The notes below the pieces were generated by a model that was not told the DNA's origin, ran no database searches, and saw nothing but the letters and a program-made list of their open reading frames with translations. Below, piece after piece: positions 15,900 to 24,883 of a stretch of 64,000 nucleotides of DNA; positions within the stretch are counted from its first letter, which is position 1; every line of letters starts with the position of its first letter. This stretch comes from Lunatimonas salinarum (GTDB taxonomy: Bacteria; Bacteroidota; Bacteroidia; Cytophagales; Cyclobacteriaceae): the NCBI RefSeq assembly GCF_017811155.1, contig NZ_JACVCV010000006.1:186001-250000 (forward strand). Direction: 5' to 3'. Both the position numbers and the translations under genes were made by a program.

Positions 15900-15927
15900 C
15901 CAAAGCAAGGTATATGCCTTGCTTTGG
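15900..15927. terminator. hairpin after the exonuclease gene
   Basis: CCAAAGCAAGG (15900-15910) pairs perfectly with CCTTGCTTTGG (15917-15927) immediately after the stop codon, between convergent genes. The T-run is weak. Confidence 0.6.
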
Positions 15928-15942
15928 TCTTCATGAAGCTAC

Positions 15943-16746
15943 CTAGCGCTTGTTTTTTTCGTAAAGGGCGCTGGCCTCTGCCATTTGTTCGTTCAGTCGG
16001 TCTATCCGACGGTCAGGTCCGGGGTGGGTGGAAAGAAATTCCGGAACATCCGCTCTATCCGCTCCTGCGTTCATTCGCTCCCAAAATTTGGGGGCCTCTC
16101 GTGGATCATACCCCGCTATGGACATGAATATCAAGCCAAGCTTGTCTGCCTCTAACTCTTGGTCTCGCGAAAACTTCAACATACCGACCTGACCCCCGTA
16201 TCCTATGGCCTGTAAAAATATCGTTTGGGTCAACGATGGGTTTTCCCCCATAGCCATTTGTACTCCCCCCAGCAGACCGTTTGCTACCAAGCCCTGTGAC
16301 ATCCGTTCTCTTGCGTGATTTGCAATAGCATGGGCTACCTCGTGGCCCATCACAACCGCCACACCGGTTTCGTCCCGGCAAATTGGCATGATACCAGTAT
16401 AGAAGGCTACCTTGCCTCCAGGCATACACCAGGCGTTTACCTGTTCGCTTTCTATTAGATTAAATTCCCATGAAAAACCTTCTGTGATTCCTTGGTAGTT
16501 ATTGTCTTTAAGGTACTGTTCTACCGCAGAAGCAATCCTTCTGCCTACGTTTACCACCTTTTGCCCGTCAGGTGTGTTGGTGACAATTTTACTATCTTTG
16601 ATCACGGTGGAATACTGATCATACGACAGTGGCAAGATCTCACTGTTTCCTACTATACTGAGCTGCCTTCGGCCGGTTAAAGGGACTGTCGCACATCCGT
16701 ACACCATCAATCCCAGAAAAAAAAGGGCAATAATTTTCTTATACAT
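15943..16746 (-). CDS. M48 family metalloprotease, lipoprotein
   Basis: A 267-residue zinc protease. The N terminus is a lipoprotein signal (FFLGLMVYGCA, Cys at about 18), so it is anchored at the cell envelope. The zinc motif is GHEVAHAIANH, with the downstream Glu ligand in EADKLGLIFMSIAGYDP, and the STHPGPDRRIDRL ending is typical. Such proteins (BepA/LoiP-like) help quality control of outer-membrane proteins. It is convergent with the exonuclease gene. Confidence 0.92.
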   Translation of the reverse strand: MYKKIIALFFLGLMVYGCATVPLTGRRQLSIVGNSEILPLSYDQYSTVIKDSKIVTNTPDGQKVVNVGRRIASAVEQYLKDNNYQGITEGFSWEFNLIESEQVNAWCMPGGKVAFYTGIMPICRDETGVAVVMGHEVAHAIANHARERMSQGLVANGLLGGVQMAMGENPSLTQTIFLQAIGYGGQVGMLKFSRDQELEADKLGLIFMSIAGYDPREAPKFWERMNAGADRADVPEFLSTHPGPDRRIDRLNEQMAEASALYEKNKR

Positions 16747-16945
16747 ACTTCATCCATTAATCTGAAAGCAAATTACCAAAAAAAATGCCAGATTGGGTGA
16801 ATGTTGCCTAGATTTGTCTTCTAAATAAAAACGGGGTAGGGAATTCGGATCTTCCAACTACCCTCGGTGGAACCTTAATCCAAAAGTATAACCCTTAGGA
16901 GTTGTATATGCCGGGAAACCAGCTTGTGGACCTAATATTGAAATC

Positions 16946-17437
16946 ATGACAAGGAAGCAGGAGAAATTCATCAAGGATATGCTAAATCCTTTGAAATTTA
17001 AATGGTTTGTTCTCACGAAGTTGCCTTCGATATGGTTTTGGGGTGTGAAAATTACAGACCTGACAAGCAAGCGGTGTGAGTTGTCGATTCCTTTTCGGTG
17101 GAGTACCAAAAACCCCTTTCGCTCGATATACTTTGCCGCACTATCCGGTGCGGGAGAATTGGCCTCTGGAATACTGTGCATGTACCACCTATCGGGAGTG
17201 GGGTCTTTTTCCATGTTGGTAACCGGGTTTGAAGCTCAGTTTCACAAAAAGGCAGATCAAACCACTCGGTTTTTTTGCGAAGATGGAGAAAGTCTGAAAG
17301 CCATGCTGAAAACACTACAGAAGCCGGGTCAAACAGGCACCCTCACCATGCATGTAAAAGGGGTTACGGAGGAGGGTGTCCATGTGGCGACATTTCACCT
17401 GACATGGTCTTTTAAGAAGCGGGAGAATCCGTCATAG
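16946..17437 (+). CDS. DUF4442 domain protein (hotdog-fold thioesterase-like)
   Basis: A 163-residue cytoplasmic protein matching the DUF4442 pattern: N-terminal helix (LNPLKFKWFVLTKLPSIWFWGVKITDL), then the central helix segment NPFRSIYFAALSGAGELASGILCMYHL and beta strands. This group belongs to the hotdog superfamily, often acyl-CoA thioesterases, but activity is unproved. It converges on trxA with 2 bp between stops. Confidence 0.8.
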   Translation: MTRKQEKFIKDMLNPLKFKWFVLTKLPSIWFWGVKITDLTSKRCELSIPFRWSTKNPFRSIYFAALSGAGELASGILCMYHLSGVGSFSMLVTGFEAQFHKKADQTTRFFCEDGESLKAMLKTLQKPGQTGTLTMHVKGVTEEGVHVATFHLTWSFKKRENPS

Positions 17438-17439
17438 GA

Positions 17440-17757
17440 TTACGCGTTTTCGTGTACGAATTGATCTACCACTTTTGCCAGTTGATGCGCCGGAACCACA
17501 CCGGACTGTCTCCAGAGTATTTTTCCTTTGTGAAATAATATCAGGGTAGGCACGCCTCTCACCTGGTACTTGTTGGCCGCCATGGGGTTTTTGTCTACAT
17601 CTACTTTTACAATTTTTACCCTATCTCCCACTCGTTGGGCGGTTTCCTGCAATATCGGCTGCATCATCTGACAAGGGCCACACCATACTGCAAAAAAATC
17701 TACCAATATAGGGGTGTCCCCCATTACCAATTCTGAGAAACTTTTCGCTTTAGACAT
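17440..17757 (-). CDS. trxA: thioredoxin
   Basis: A 105-residue thioredoxin with the active site WCGPCQ (near residue 26), the cis-Pro in VRGVPTLILF, and FFAVWCGP before the redox Cys pair. It reduces disulfides in the cytoplasm with thioredoxin reductase. A TAGTTTTG box lies 24 bases upstream of the ATG. It converges with the DUF4442 gene. Confidence 0.93.
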   Translation of the reverse strand: MSKAKSFSELVMGDTPILVDFFAVWCGPCQMMQPILQETAQRVGDRVKIVKVDVDKNPMAANKYQVRGVPTLILFHKGKILWRQSGVVPAHQLAKVVDQFVHENA

Positions 17758-17781
17758 TTTTTGTGTTATTTGATTTCATTG

Positions 17782-17789
17782 CAAAACTA
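17782..17789 (-). promoter_or_regulatory. candidate -7 box for trxA
   Basis: On the minus strand TAGTTTTG matches TAnnTTTG. A TTTG lies 16 bases further upstream (17806-17809), slightly short of the usual 19-21 spacing. Confidence 0.45.
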
Positions 17790-17829
17790 CGGGATGAAAT
17801 GGACTCAAATCAGTAATGTTTATCACACA

Positions 17830-18354
17830 TCACGCGGACAGGTATTGCCTAAAAAGAAGCAGGTGGTGCTGCATATGTCCACATATGATGTAATATAATG
17901 CCCTCACGGATATGGGGTGGCCGTCCACGGTTCCGGTAAGAGTTAGCTGCTCATCGTTCAGGCCATCCAAAAAAAAGCGGAGGAGGTTTCGATTAAGAGC
18001 AATCGCATTTAGGTTAGAATGAAATACTTCCAAGCCTATAAAATTACCACTGGCCACGTACAAGTCCTGGTCAAAGCCAGGTAATGCTATGCCAGGTTCC
18101 CGGGTGATTGACAGTATTCGGTAATGCATGATTTTTTCGGTATCCAGCAGGTGCCCGATCGCTTCATTATAAGTCCACTTTCCTTTCGCCATCGGTTTAT
18201 CCACGTTTTCGGCATCCAACGCCTCTAAGACCTCTTCTAGTAGAAAGCTCTGTATGGATAGCCGCTCCCGTATGGAAAAACCTTCCATGTGATCCATGTA
18301 CCCTTGGTAAAAAGGGTTGTATTCGCCTGGATTAGGTCTGATTAATGCGGACAT
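17830..18354 (-). CDS. DinB superfamily protein
   Basis: A 174-residue four-helix protein of the DinB/YfiT fold. Metal-type His residues appear in YNEAIGHLLDTEK and at the C-terminal GHMQHHLLLFRQ. These proteins often act as metal-dependent thiol transferases or hydrolases with bacillithiol-like cofactors, but no substrate can be named. No signal peptide, unlike the second DinB-type gene at 28.3 kb. It is divergent from the M3 peptidase gene, with their start codons about 50 bp apart. Confidence 0.8.
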   Translation of the reverse strand: MSALIRPNPGEYNPFYQGYMDHMEGFSIRERLSIQSFLLEEVLEALDAENVDKPMAKGKWTYNEAIGHLLDTEKIMHYRILSITREPGIALPGFDQDLYVASGNFIGLEVFHSNLNAIALNRNLLRFFLDGLNDEQLTLTGTVDGHPISVRALYYIICGHMQHHLLLFRQYLSA

Positions 18355-18370
18355 GCTCTTTTTATTTTGT

Positions 18371-18378
18371 TATTTTTG
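18371..18378 (+). promoter_or_regulatory. candidate -7 box for the M3 peptidase gene
   Basis: TATTTTTG matches TAnnTTTG, 28 bases before the ATG at 18407. This position also favours that start over the codon at 18317, which lies upstream of the box. No -33 TTG is seen. Confidence 0.4.
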
Positions 18379-18406
18379 TGAGACTGATACAAAGCTACCT
18401 AAAGAT

Positions 18407-20446
18407 ATGATAAATCCATTGTTGGAAATATTTCAAACACCATTCCAAACGCCACCTTTTGGTCAGATTAAAGACGAACATTTTTTGCCTGCTGTAATGG
18501 AGGCCATCCGTGAGGCGAAGGAGGAAATTAGTCAAATAAAATCCCAAGATCATCCCAACTTTGAAAATACGATTGAGGCATTGGAGTCTGCCGGTAGTCG
18601 GTTGGCTCAGGTTTCCGCCATCTTTTTCAATCTCAATGCCGCCGAGACCACCGATGCGATTCAGCAGATTGCCAAGGAAATATCACCCCTCCTTTCCGAA
18701 TACGGCAACGACATCCTACTGGATGAAGCGCTTTTTGAGAAAGTAGAAGCCGTTTATAGGCAAAGGGCTACGTTGGAGCTGGATGAGGAGCAGGCGACAC
18801 TGCTTGAAAAGACCTTCAAGTCATTTATTCGAAATGGTGCGAAGCTTTCCGCCACGGAAAAGGTTCGGCTTCGAGAAATCGATCAGGCGCTCTCGAAAAT
18901 GGGGTTACAATTTGGAGAAAACGTTTTGAAGGAAACCAATAGGTACGAATTGGTGATCGAACACGAGGAAGACTTGAAGGGCTTGCCGGCCAACATTATT
19001 GAAGCGGCGGCACAGACCGCAATAGAAAGGGACAAGGAGGGCAAATGGATCTTTACACTCGCCTTCCCGAGCTATGTTCCATTTATGACCTATTCCGAAA
19101 ACAGGGGATTGAGAAGGGAGTTGTTTCTCGCCTATAATACCAAATGCTGCAAAGGAGATGAATTGGATAACCGAGGCATCATCCAATCGATCATCCGGCT
19201 TAAGAACGAGCGGGCAAAATTGCTTGGCTACCCAAGCTACGCCGACTTTGTGTTGGAGGAACGCATGGCCTCAGGGCCGGAGCAGGTGCTTGCTTTTTTG
19301 CATGAACTGCTCGAAAAATCAAAACCCAAAGCAGAGGAGGAAGTGAAGGAGCTTGCGCAATTTGCCCAAGAGCTGGACGGACTTGAGCAGTTGGAGAAAT
19401 GGGATTTTGCTTATTATGCGGAGAAGCTCAAAAAGCAGAAATTTGAGGTGGACGATGAATTGCTCAAGCCTTACTTTGAGTTGGAAAATACGGTGAGAGG
19501 TGTTTTTGCCACGGCCAATAGGCTGTTTGGGCTTGTATTTGAAAAGAACGAAGCCATTCCGGTTTATCACCCAGAGGTAAATGCCTACCAGGTTAAGGAT
19601 CTCACGGGAAATCATGTAGCCGTATTATATACCGATTTTTACCCTCGGGCGGGAAAGCGAAATGGAGCATGGATGACCTCCTATCGAGGGCAGCGAAAAA
19701 CTGCCACCGGCGATCAGAGGCCGTTTGTCTCCATTGTTTGTAATTTTTCCCGTCCTACCAAAACCAAGCCTTCTTTACTTACCTTCAACGAGGTGACCAC
19801 CCTTTTTCATGAGTTTGGGCACGCGTTGCACGGGATGTTGGCCAATGGAAAATATGAGTCCTTGTCAGGTACCAGTGTTTTCTGGGATTTTGTGGAGTTA
19901 CCCTCCCAGATATTTGAAAACTGGTGCTATGAACGTGAATGCCTAGACCTTTTTGCTACCCATTATGAGACAGGAGAGAAAATCCCCGATAGCCTAATTG
20001 AACGGCTTAAACTGGCGGCTAATTTCCATCAGGGCTATCAGACAGTAAGGCAAATCAGTTTTGGTTTATTGGATATGGCCTATCATAGCTCTTCTCCCAA
20101 TGACCTGATTGATATTGTGGCGTTCGAAAAAAGCAGCATGGCGAAGACTGAACTGCTCCCGGCTGTGGCGGAAACCCTGATGAGTACCTCCTTTTCGCAT
20201 ATATTTCAAGGTGGCTATGCAGCAGGATACTATAGCTATAAGTGGGCTGAGGTATTGGATGCAGATGCATTCGAGCTTTTTGTGGAAAAGGGAATATTTG
20301 ACCCTGAGACTGCCTCTGCCTTCAAGGAGCACATTTTGGGTGCTGGAGGTAGGATCCACCCTACCATTCTTTACCGTAGGTTTAGAGGGAGAGATCCCAA
20401 GCCGGAGGCATTGCTTCGGCGGGCGGGTTTATTGGCGACTTCGTAA
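18407..20446 (+). CDS. M3 family metallopeptidase (oligopeptidase A / dipeptidyl carboxypeptidase type)
   Basis: A 679-residue zinc peptidase degrading oligopeptides. The zinc motif HEFGHALHG is at about 468-476, with the third ligand in the helix FVELPSQIFENW. The remaining length is the helical N-terminal half and the substrate-binding C terminus (GGYAAGYYSYKWAEVLDADAF). There is no signal peptide from the chosen start, so it is probably cytoplasmic, completing breakdown of peptides such as those imported by the POT transporter. The ATG at 18407 (MINPLLEIFQTPFQTPPF) gives a normal family N terminus. Confidence 0.93.
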   Translation: MINPLLEIFQTPFQTPPFGQIKDEHFLPAVMEAIREAKEEISQIKSQDHPNFENTIEALESAGSRLAQVSAIFFNLNAAETTDAIQQIAKEISPLLSEYGNDILLDEALFEKVEAVYRQRATLELDEEQATLLEKTFKSFIRNGAKLSATEKVRLREIDQALSKMGLQFGENVLKETNRYELVIEHEEDLKGLPANIIEAAAQTAIERDKEGKWIFTLAFPSYVPFMTYSENRGLRRELFLAYNTKCCKGDELDNRGIIQSIIRLKNERAKLLGYPSYADFVLEERMASGPEQVLAFLHELLEKSKPKAEEEVKELAQFAQELDGLEQLEKWDFAYYAEKLKKQKFEVDDELLKPYFELENTVRGVFATANRLFGLVFEKNEAIPVYHPEVNAYQVKDLTGNHVAVLYTDFYPRAGKRNGAWMTSYRGQRKTATGDQRPFVSIVCNFSRPTKTKPSLLTFNEVTTLFHEFGHALHGMLANGKYESLSGTSVFWDFVELPSQIFENWCYERECLDLFATHYETGEKIPDSLIERLKLAANFHQGYQTVRQISFGLLDMAYHSSSPNDLIDIVAFEKSSMAKTELLPAVAETLMSTSFSHIFQGGYAAGYYSYKWAEVLDADAFELFVEKGIFDPETASAFKEHILGAGGRIHPTILYRRFRGRDPKPEALLRRAGLLATS

Positions 20447-20471
20447 AAAAAGGGGCATTATACGTGCCCCT
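20444..20471 (-). terminator. terminator oriented for the minus strand
   Basis: AGGGGCA (20451-20457) pairs with TGCCCCT (20465-20471). On the minus strand the hairpin is followed by seven U (plus-strand AAAAAAA at 20444-20450), while the plus-strand side lacks a T-run. It therefore fits a minus-strand transcript coming from upstream, where the only candidate gene is the tiny membrane peptide at 20553-20633. Confidence 0.6.
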
Positions 20472-20552
20472 AAAAATTTATTTCCAAAAACACGATTAAC
20501 AGGCTTTAAAAGGTTAGGGAAACAAATACAGATTTATTAGATCGTCCGTGCG

Positions 20553-20633
20553 CTATATGATGATAATTCCTATTATCACCAACCATACAATCGCTGTGAC
20601 TGCGATTAGAAGGGTAAACTGTTTATCTTTCAT
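20553..20633 (-). CDS. possible 26-residue single-span membrane peptide
   Basis: On the minus strand an ATG at 20633 opens a 26-codon frame: a short basic head MKDKQF, then an unbroken hydrophobic run (TLLIAVTAIVWLVIIGIIII) to a TAG stop. This composition is typical of membrane microproteins. A minus-oriented terminator lies about 80 bases downstream, and the next gene upstream (CDF transporter) ends 330 bp away on the same strand. No family is recognised. Confidence 0.45.
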   Translation of the reverse strand: MKDKQFTLLIAVTAIVWLVIIGIIII

Positions 20634-20963
20634 GGCGTTCAACTGTTAGGGTTTTACCATTTATTTGTGGTTAAGTTAAGAAAATAATATGTGAAAAGCA
20701 ATTTTATGCTTAATATTATTGGGTTTGGTTTAATTTAAACAATATATAATTTTTCAAAGAAGCCTGTTTAAATGATTGTTTGATTTAAAAATGATTTATA
20801 ATGGGGTTATTTTTTGAAAATATTTTAAAATAAATTCGGATTTATGAAAAAGAATTAAATCAGCTATTTGGGGAGTGGTTTCAATTGATAATGAGCATTT
20901 TGTACAAAAGTGGGTAGGAGAAATCGTGTATGAAATCAGATTCGCTCATTCTCGATAAACCAT
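20634..20963. other. AT-rich intergenic region
   Basis: About 330 bp of strongly AT-rich sequence between the tiny membrane peptide frame and the CDF transporter. No gene, RNA motif or full promoter match was found. Confidence 0.5.
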
Positions 20964-22010
20964 TTATGATTTTGCTGAATTTGGAATTGCCGAAGTAAGC
21001 TCATGGTAGTGTTTTTGGTTTTTGGCCATATTTTGTTCGTCCCACTTGATTCGCTTGGATTTAGGGAATTTGCGCACAGGACAGGCATTGATCTGACAAT
21101 AATTGCAGCAGGATTCCGGGATGCATGGGTCTGCATGGACAAAAACTTCCACGTACCCGGGGAGGTTTTCCTCTAACACTTCTTCAACCCGATGGACTTC
21201 GTCGTGAACCTTGACCAAATCGAAATAATAGGGTAGCGTGAGGTGTAAATCTATGTGGCTGTCCCCGCCATATTGCTGTACCCGCATATTGTGGATGTCT
21301 ATCCAATTGTCCTTTCGGTGCCTGTTTAGGACTTTTACCACCATCCCCAGTGCCATGGGGTCTTTCTCATCCATCAGCCCTCCAACAGAACGACGCACCA
21401 GCTTATAACCATTATAGATAATATAGCCGGCGAAAAGCAGCGAAAAAACACTATCCAGAAAGTAAAGGTCCGTGAAATAGATTACAGCAATGCCCAAGAT
21501 AAGGACAAAACTGCTGATGGCATCGGTAGTAAGATGTTTTCCGTCGGCAGTTAAGGTGATGCTATTCAGGCTTTTTCCTTTATTCTGCAGCAAATTTCCC
21601 AGCGCACCATTTATCACTCCCGAAACTCCAACCAACACCATCCCGATAGGAAGCGCGTAGAGCGGTTCAGGAAAGAAAAGGGTATAGATGGCTTGATAGA
21701 TAATAAATACACCTGCTAATACGATAAGGATTCCCTCAATACCTGCACTGAAAAATTCGATCTTTCCGTGACCGTATGGATGATTGCTGTCCTTGGGCAG
21801 TGAACTGAGGTAAATGCTGTACATTGCAAAGCAAGACGCTACTACATTGACGATGCTTTCCAGGGCATCTGTTAAAATGGCCGTTGATCCTGTGACATAG
21901 TAGGAGTAAAATTTTAAGATCATCAATCCCACGCTTACCACGAGAGATAGCATGATCAGCCGCCATTTTTCTTTGTTCACCCGAATTGTATTTATATCGC
22001 AATAAGCCAA
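20964..22010 (-). CDS. cation diffusion facilitator (CDF) transporter with Cys-rich tail
   Basis: A 348-residue inner-membrane metal exporter. The six-helix core carries TGSTAILTDALESIVNV (Asp of the metal site) and HPYGHGKIEF, and TADGKHLTTDAISS is the second site. The cytoplasmic domain follows (about 210-300). The tail is unusual: about residues 293-345 contain DPCIPESCCNYCQINACPVRKFP, a Cys cluster that could bind metal. The first possible start is TTG at 22010; GTG at 21980 is another option. Confidence 0.88.
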   Translation of the reverse strand: MAYCDINTIRVNKEKWRLIMLSLVVSVGLMILKFYSYYVTGSTAILTDALESIVNVVASCFAMYSIYLSSLPKDSNHPYGHGKIEFFSAGIEGILIVLAGVFIIYQAIYTLFFPEPLYALPIGMVLVGVSGVINGALGNLLQNKGKSLNSITLTADGKHLTTDAISSFVLILGIAVIYFTDLYFLDSVFSLLFAGYIIYNGYKLVRRSVGGLMDEKDPMALGMVVKVLNRHRKDNWIDIHNMRVQQYGGDSHIDLHLTLPYYFDLVKVHDEVHRVEEVLEENLPGYVEVFVHADPCIPESCCNYCQINACPVRKFPKSKRIKWDEQNMAKNQKHYHELTSAIPNSAKS

Positions 22011-22256
22011 AAATAGGAAAAATCACCTACATTAAGAAACCATAAGGTAAATCGCCCTCGCTCTCAAATAAGGAACCAAACCGAATGGAGTCAGCCCTAG
22101 AATGTATCCTTCAAGTATTCTAAGTAGGAGTGCAGTTCTTTTTTTCGACTTGCTTGGCATTACATTTGGTAAAAAAAAGTGTATTGTCAGTATTTATGAT
22201 TATCTTTTAGTTGGAAAATAGTTGACAGTGGTTCTTACCGTTTATTCAAAGCTAAG

Positions 22257-23315
22257 ATGAAGCAATCTTATATTCCCAGCTACTTACAAGTGCTTTCTAT
22301 CCTTTTGTTGATTATCGTCATCGTTTTTATCATGATTCTGGGACGAAGTCTCCTGATTCCACTTGCTATCGGCGGTTACATCGCGATGCTGATGATTCCT
22401 GTCTGTAATTGGATGGAAACTAAGAAAGTACCCCGAACGCTCAGTGCGGTAATTGCACTTTTGAGTTCAATTACAGCTATCATTGGTTTGATTGTTCTGG
22501 TGATCTTGCAGGTAAGGAGCTTTTCTAAGGACTTTGAAGATGTGACGGATCGATTAAATAATTATTTGGCCGAAGTGGATCGATTTGCAACGGAAACGTT
22601 TGGTGCCGATTTAGGTGTTCGGCAAGGGGTAGACAAGACTCAACTGTTTGAACTCCTGGAGTCAAATAGCGAAACCGTATCAAATTTCCTCCTAGGTACC
22701 ATCGGATCGCTTTCTGGCGTCGTTTTGGTGCCTGTTTTTATTTTCTTTATGCTTATTTATAGGGACCATTTGGCCGAATTTATTGCGCGGATATTTTCCG
22801 AGCACGATGGGGAGGAAGTGAAGGCCAACATAAGCTCGCTGCGTAAGGTGGTGCAGTACTATATTTTAGGCGTGCTGAAGGTAATGGCCATCTTGGCAGT
22901 GCTGAATACTTCTGCGCTTTACGCCATTGGGGTGAAGCATGCGTTGTTTTTTGGCTTGTTTGCCGCCTTATTGAATATCATACCTTATTTGGGGCCATTC
23001 TTGGGGTCTATTTTGCCCTTTATTTTTGCCTTTTTGACGATGGATGGCTTGTTATATCCTTTTGCGGTGCTAGTGTCATTTGTCGTGATACAGTTGATAG
23101 AAAGCAATGTGCTTACTCCCAAGATTGTTGGAAGCAACGTCAACTTAAATGCGCTTGTGACCTTTGTGGGGTTATTGGTGGGCGGAGCCATTTGGGGAGT
23201 AGCCGGTATGATCCTGATCATCCCAACTTTAGCTATAATGAAGCGTATTTTCGAGCTCAAGGACAGCACCAAACCTTATTCTTTTTTGTTAGGAGAGGAC
23301 AATCAAACGAATTAG
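22257..23315 (+). CDS. AI-2E family transporter
   Basis: A 352-residue membrane protein of the AI-2E (PerM/TqsA) family, with an N-terminal pair of helices, a long extramembrane segment (about 80-150) and the C-terminal helix block ending in PKIVGSNVNLNALVTFVGLLVGGAIWGVAGMILIIP, the family hallmark. Members export small molecules or ions; substrates differ widely. The TPR lipoprotein gene follows after 7 bp, so they are probably one operon. TACATTTG at 22161-22168 is a possible -7 box. Confidence 0.88.
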   Translation: MKQSYIPSYLQVLSILLLIIVIVFIMILGRSLLIPLAIGGYIAMLMIPVCNWMETKKVPRTLSAVIALLSSITAIIGLIVLVILQVRSFSKDFEDVTDRLNNYLAEVDRFATETFGADLGVRQGVDKTQLFELLESNSETVSNFLLGTIGSLSGVVLVPVFIFFMLIYRDHLAEFIARIFSEHDGEEVKANISSLRKVVQYYILGVLKVMAILAVLNTSALYAIGVKHALFFGLFAALLNIIPYLGPFLGSILPFIFAFLTMDGLLYPFAVLVSFVVIQLIESNVLTPKIVGSNVNLNALVTFVGLLVGGAIWGVAGMILIIPTLAIMKRIFELKDSTKPYSFLLGEDNQTN

Positions 23316-23322
23316 TGTCATC

Positions 23323-24258
23323 ATGTACCTCACCAAAACACCTCATTTGTTCTGGGTTGCCCTAATCCTCGCTTCGGCTTTCTCCTGTGATACAGCAGAA
23401 AGTAAAAAGGGTCGTTTTTTATTGAAGGGAAATGCAAAGTTACAGGACGGAGACACACAGGGTGCTATACAGTTTTATGAGGAAGCCATTCGGGTAGATG
23501 ATGCCTACGCGGAGGCCTACTATAATAGGGGGATCGCTTACCTACGGTTGGCAAATCCGGAAAGGGCCATCAGTGATTTTTCGCGGGCATTAGCCATTGA
23601 TCCTTCGTATGACGAGGCTTTGTATCAAAAGGCACTTGCCCACCTGGATTTTGGGGAGAACTACAAAGCACTTGAAGGAGCCAAAAGGCTTACCCAAACG
23701 GAAGCTTTTGCGTCAAAGGGTTTTTTCGTGCTTGGACTAACCTACACCGAGCTTAACGCATACGATTCAGCGCTTAGCGCTTTTGAAAGTGCGTTGACCC
23801 TGGAGCCCGATAACTCAGACTTGTGGGTAAATAGGGCCACTATCAGATATTATCAAGGAGAGCACGAAAAAGCCTTGGAGGACGTAGAAACTTCGCTAAA
23901 ATTAAACGATAGGGAAGCAAATGCTTACAATTTGGAGGCGTTGATCCGATTTGAACAAAAGGAATACGGAATAGCCTTGGAAAAAATAGAAAAAGCCATT
24001 TTGTTAAATCCCAATCAACCTTATTTTTATAACAACCGAGGGCTGTTTCGCCTGTACAGCAACGAATTGGAGGCTGGTTTATCGGATATTAACTACAGCT
24101 TAACTCTCGATCCTACCAATCTTTATGCACTCCGAAATAAAGGAATCTATTATTTCCTAAGTGGGGATAATGCATTGGCAGCTCAATACCTACAAGAGGT
24201 CGCATCAAAAAATAATTCCTTGCCTTTATTGGCGGAATACTTGGAAAAGGTACGTTAG
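23323..24258 (+). CDS. TPR-repeat lipoprotein
   Basis: A 311-residue protein. A lipoprotein signal is visible (ALILASAFSCDTAES, Cys near 22), then about seven TPR units with the usual pattern (AEAYYNRGIAYLRLANPERAISDFSRALAIDPS; AYNLEALIRFEQKEYGIALEKIEKAILLNP). It should sit at the cell envelope and act as a protein-interaction scaffold. It is 7 bp downstream of the AI-2E transporter. Its stop overlaps the end of the convergent DUF4174 gene by 4 bp. Confidence 0.85.
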   Translation: MYLTKTPHLFWVALILASAFSCDTAESKKGRFLLKGNAKLQDGDTQGAIQFYEEAIRVDDAYAEAYYNRGIAYLRLANPERAISDFSRALAIDPSYDEALYQKALAHLDFGENYKALEGAKRLTQTEAFASKGFFVLGLTYTELNAYDSALSAFESALTLEPDNSDLWVNRATIRYYQGEHEKALEDVETSLKLNDREANAYNLEALIRFEQKEYGIALEKIEKAILLNPNQPYFYNNRGLFRLYSNELEAGLSDINYSLTLDPTNLYALRNKGIYYFLSGDNALAAQYLQEVASKNNSLPLLAEYLEKVR

Positions 24259-24683
24259 GGGCGTTTTCTTTCTTGGAGTTCCCTAGCCCGCATCGGCATA
24301 GCGTCAATGATACCAAAGAGCTCTTCCCAGTTTGGGCCATCGCCTTCCTGGCGAACCTTCGTTCCACCGTCTTTTCCAATCAGCACCCAACATACATTTT
24401 TACTTCCAAGTCTATATTTTTTTTTCAACGATACTTCATAGGCAGGATCGAACCTGTGCGTTGAGTTTGTCAATAGGCTGTCTTGAAATACAAAATACAA
24501 CAAGTCTCGTTCTTCAAATTCCATGCGGAGACTATCCGTAATCTCCCAATCCAGCGCCAAAGGCTGCTCGGCATCCGGAAAGACAAGAAGCACCCTGTTT
24601 TTCCACCTTAAATCCTCCAACGTAATTGTTTCGGCATAAAACATACCCAATAGAACGACCCAAAATGCATTATTCATCACCAT
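24255..24683 (-). CDS. DUF4174 domain protein, exported
   Basis: A 142-residue protein from the ATG at 24683 (another ATG two codons on). The first 18 or so residues (MNNAFWVVLLGMFYAE) look like a signal peptide. The remainder matches DUF4174, a thioredoxin-like domain without a visible Cys pair: ITLEDLRWKNRVLLVFPD and CWVLIGKDGGTKVRQEG. The longer frame up to 24782 adds 33 residues that lack family character. Function unknown. Confidence 0.75.
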   Translation of the reverse strand: MVMNNAFWVVLLGMFYAETITLEDLRWKNRVLLVFPDAEQPLALDWEITDSLRMEFEERDLLYFVFQDSLLTNSTHRFDPAYEVSLKKKYRLGSKNVCWVLIGKDGGTKVRQEGDGPNWEELFGIIDAMPMRARELQERKRP

Positions 24684-24883
24684 TTTAACGGACTGATACC
24701 CAGTTATTATAACAAGGAACGCTTGACAAAGTTCATGAATGGTACTATTCGGTGGAAATATTTTTTGAAAATGGCATGCCAAATACGTAGTAACCTAACC
24801 ATGACATAAAACCAATCCTTAATTTCACATCGGTTCGCCGATTAGCATCCTGGATGGATAAAGGTATGGCATAGAAGAGGGTT

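Noticed and set aside
18197-18205. Another DnaA-box-like 9-mer TTATCCACG
   Set aside because: Lies inside the coding region of the DinB-fold gene and stands alone; not considered a regulatory site.
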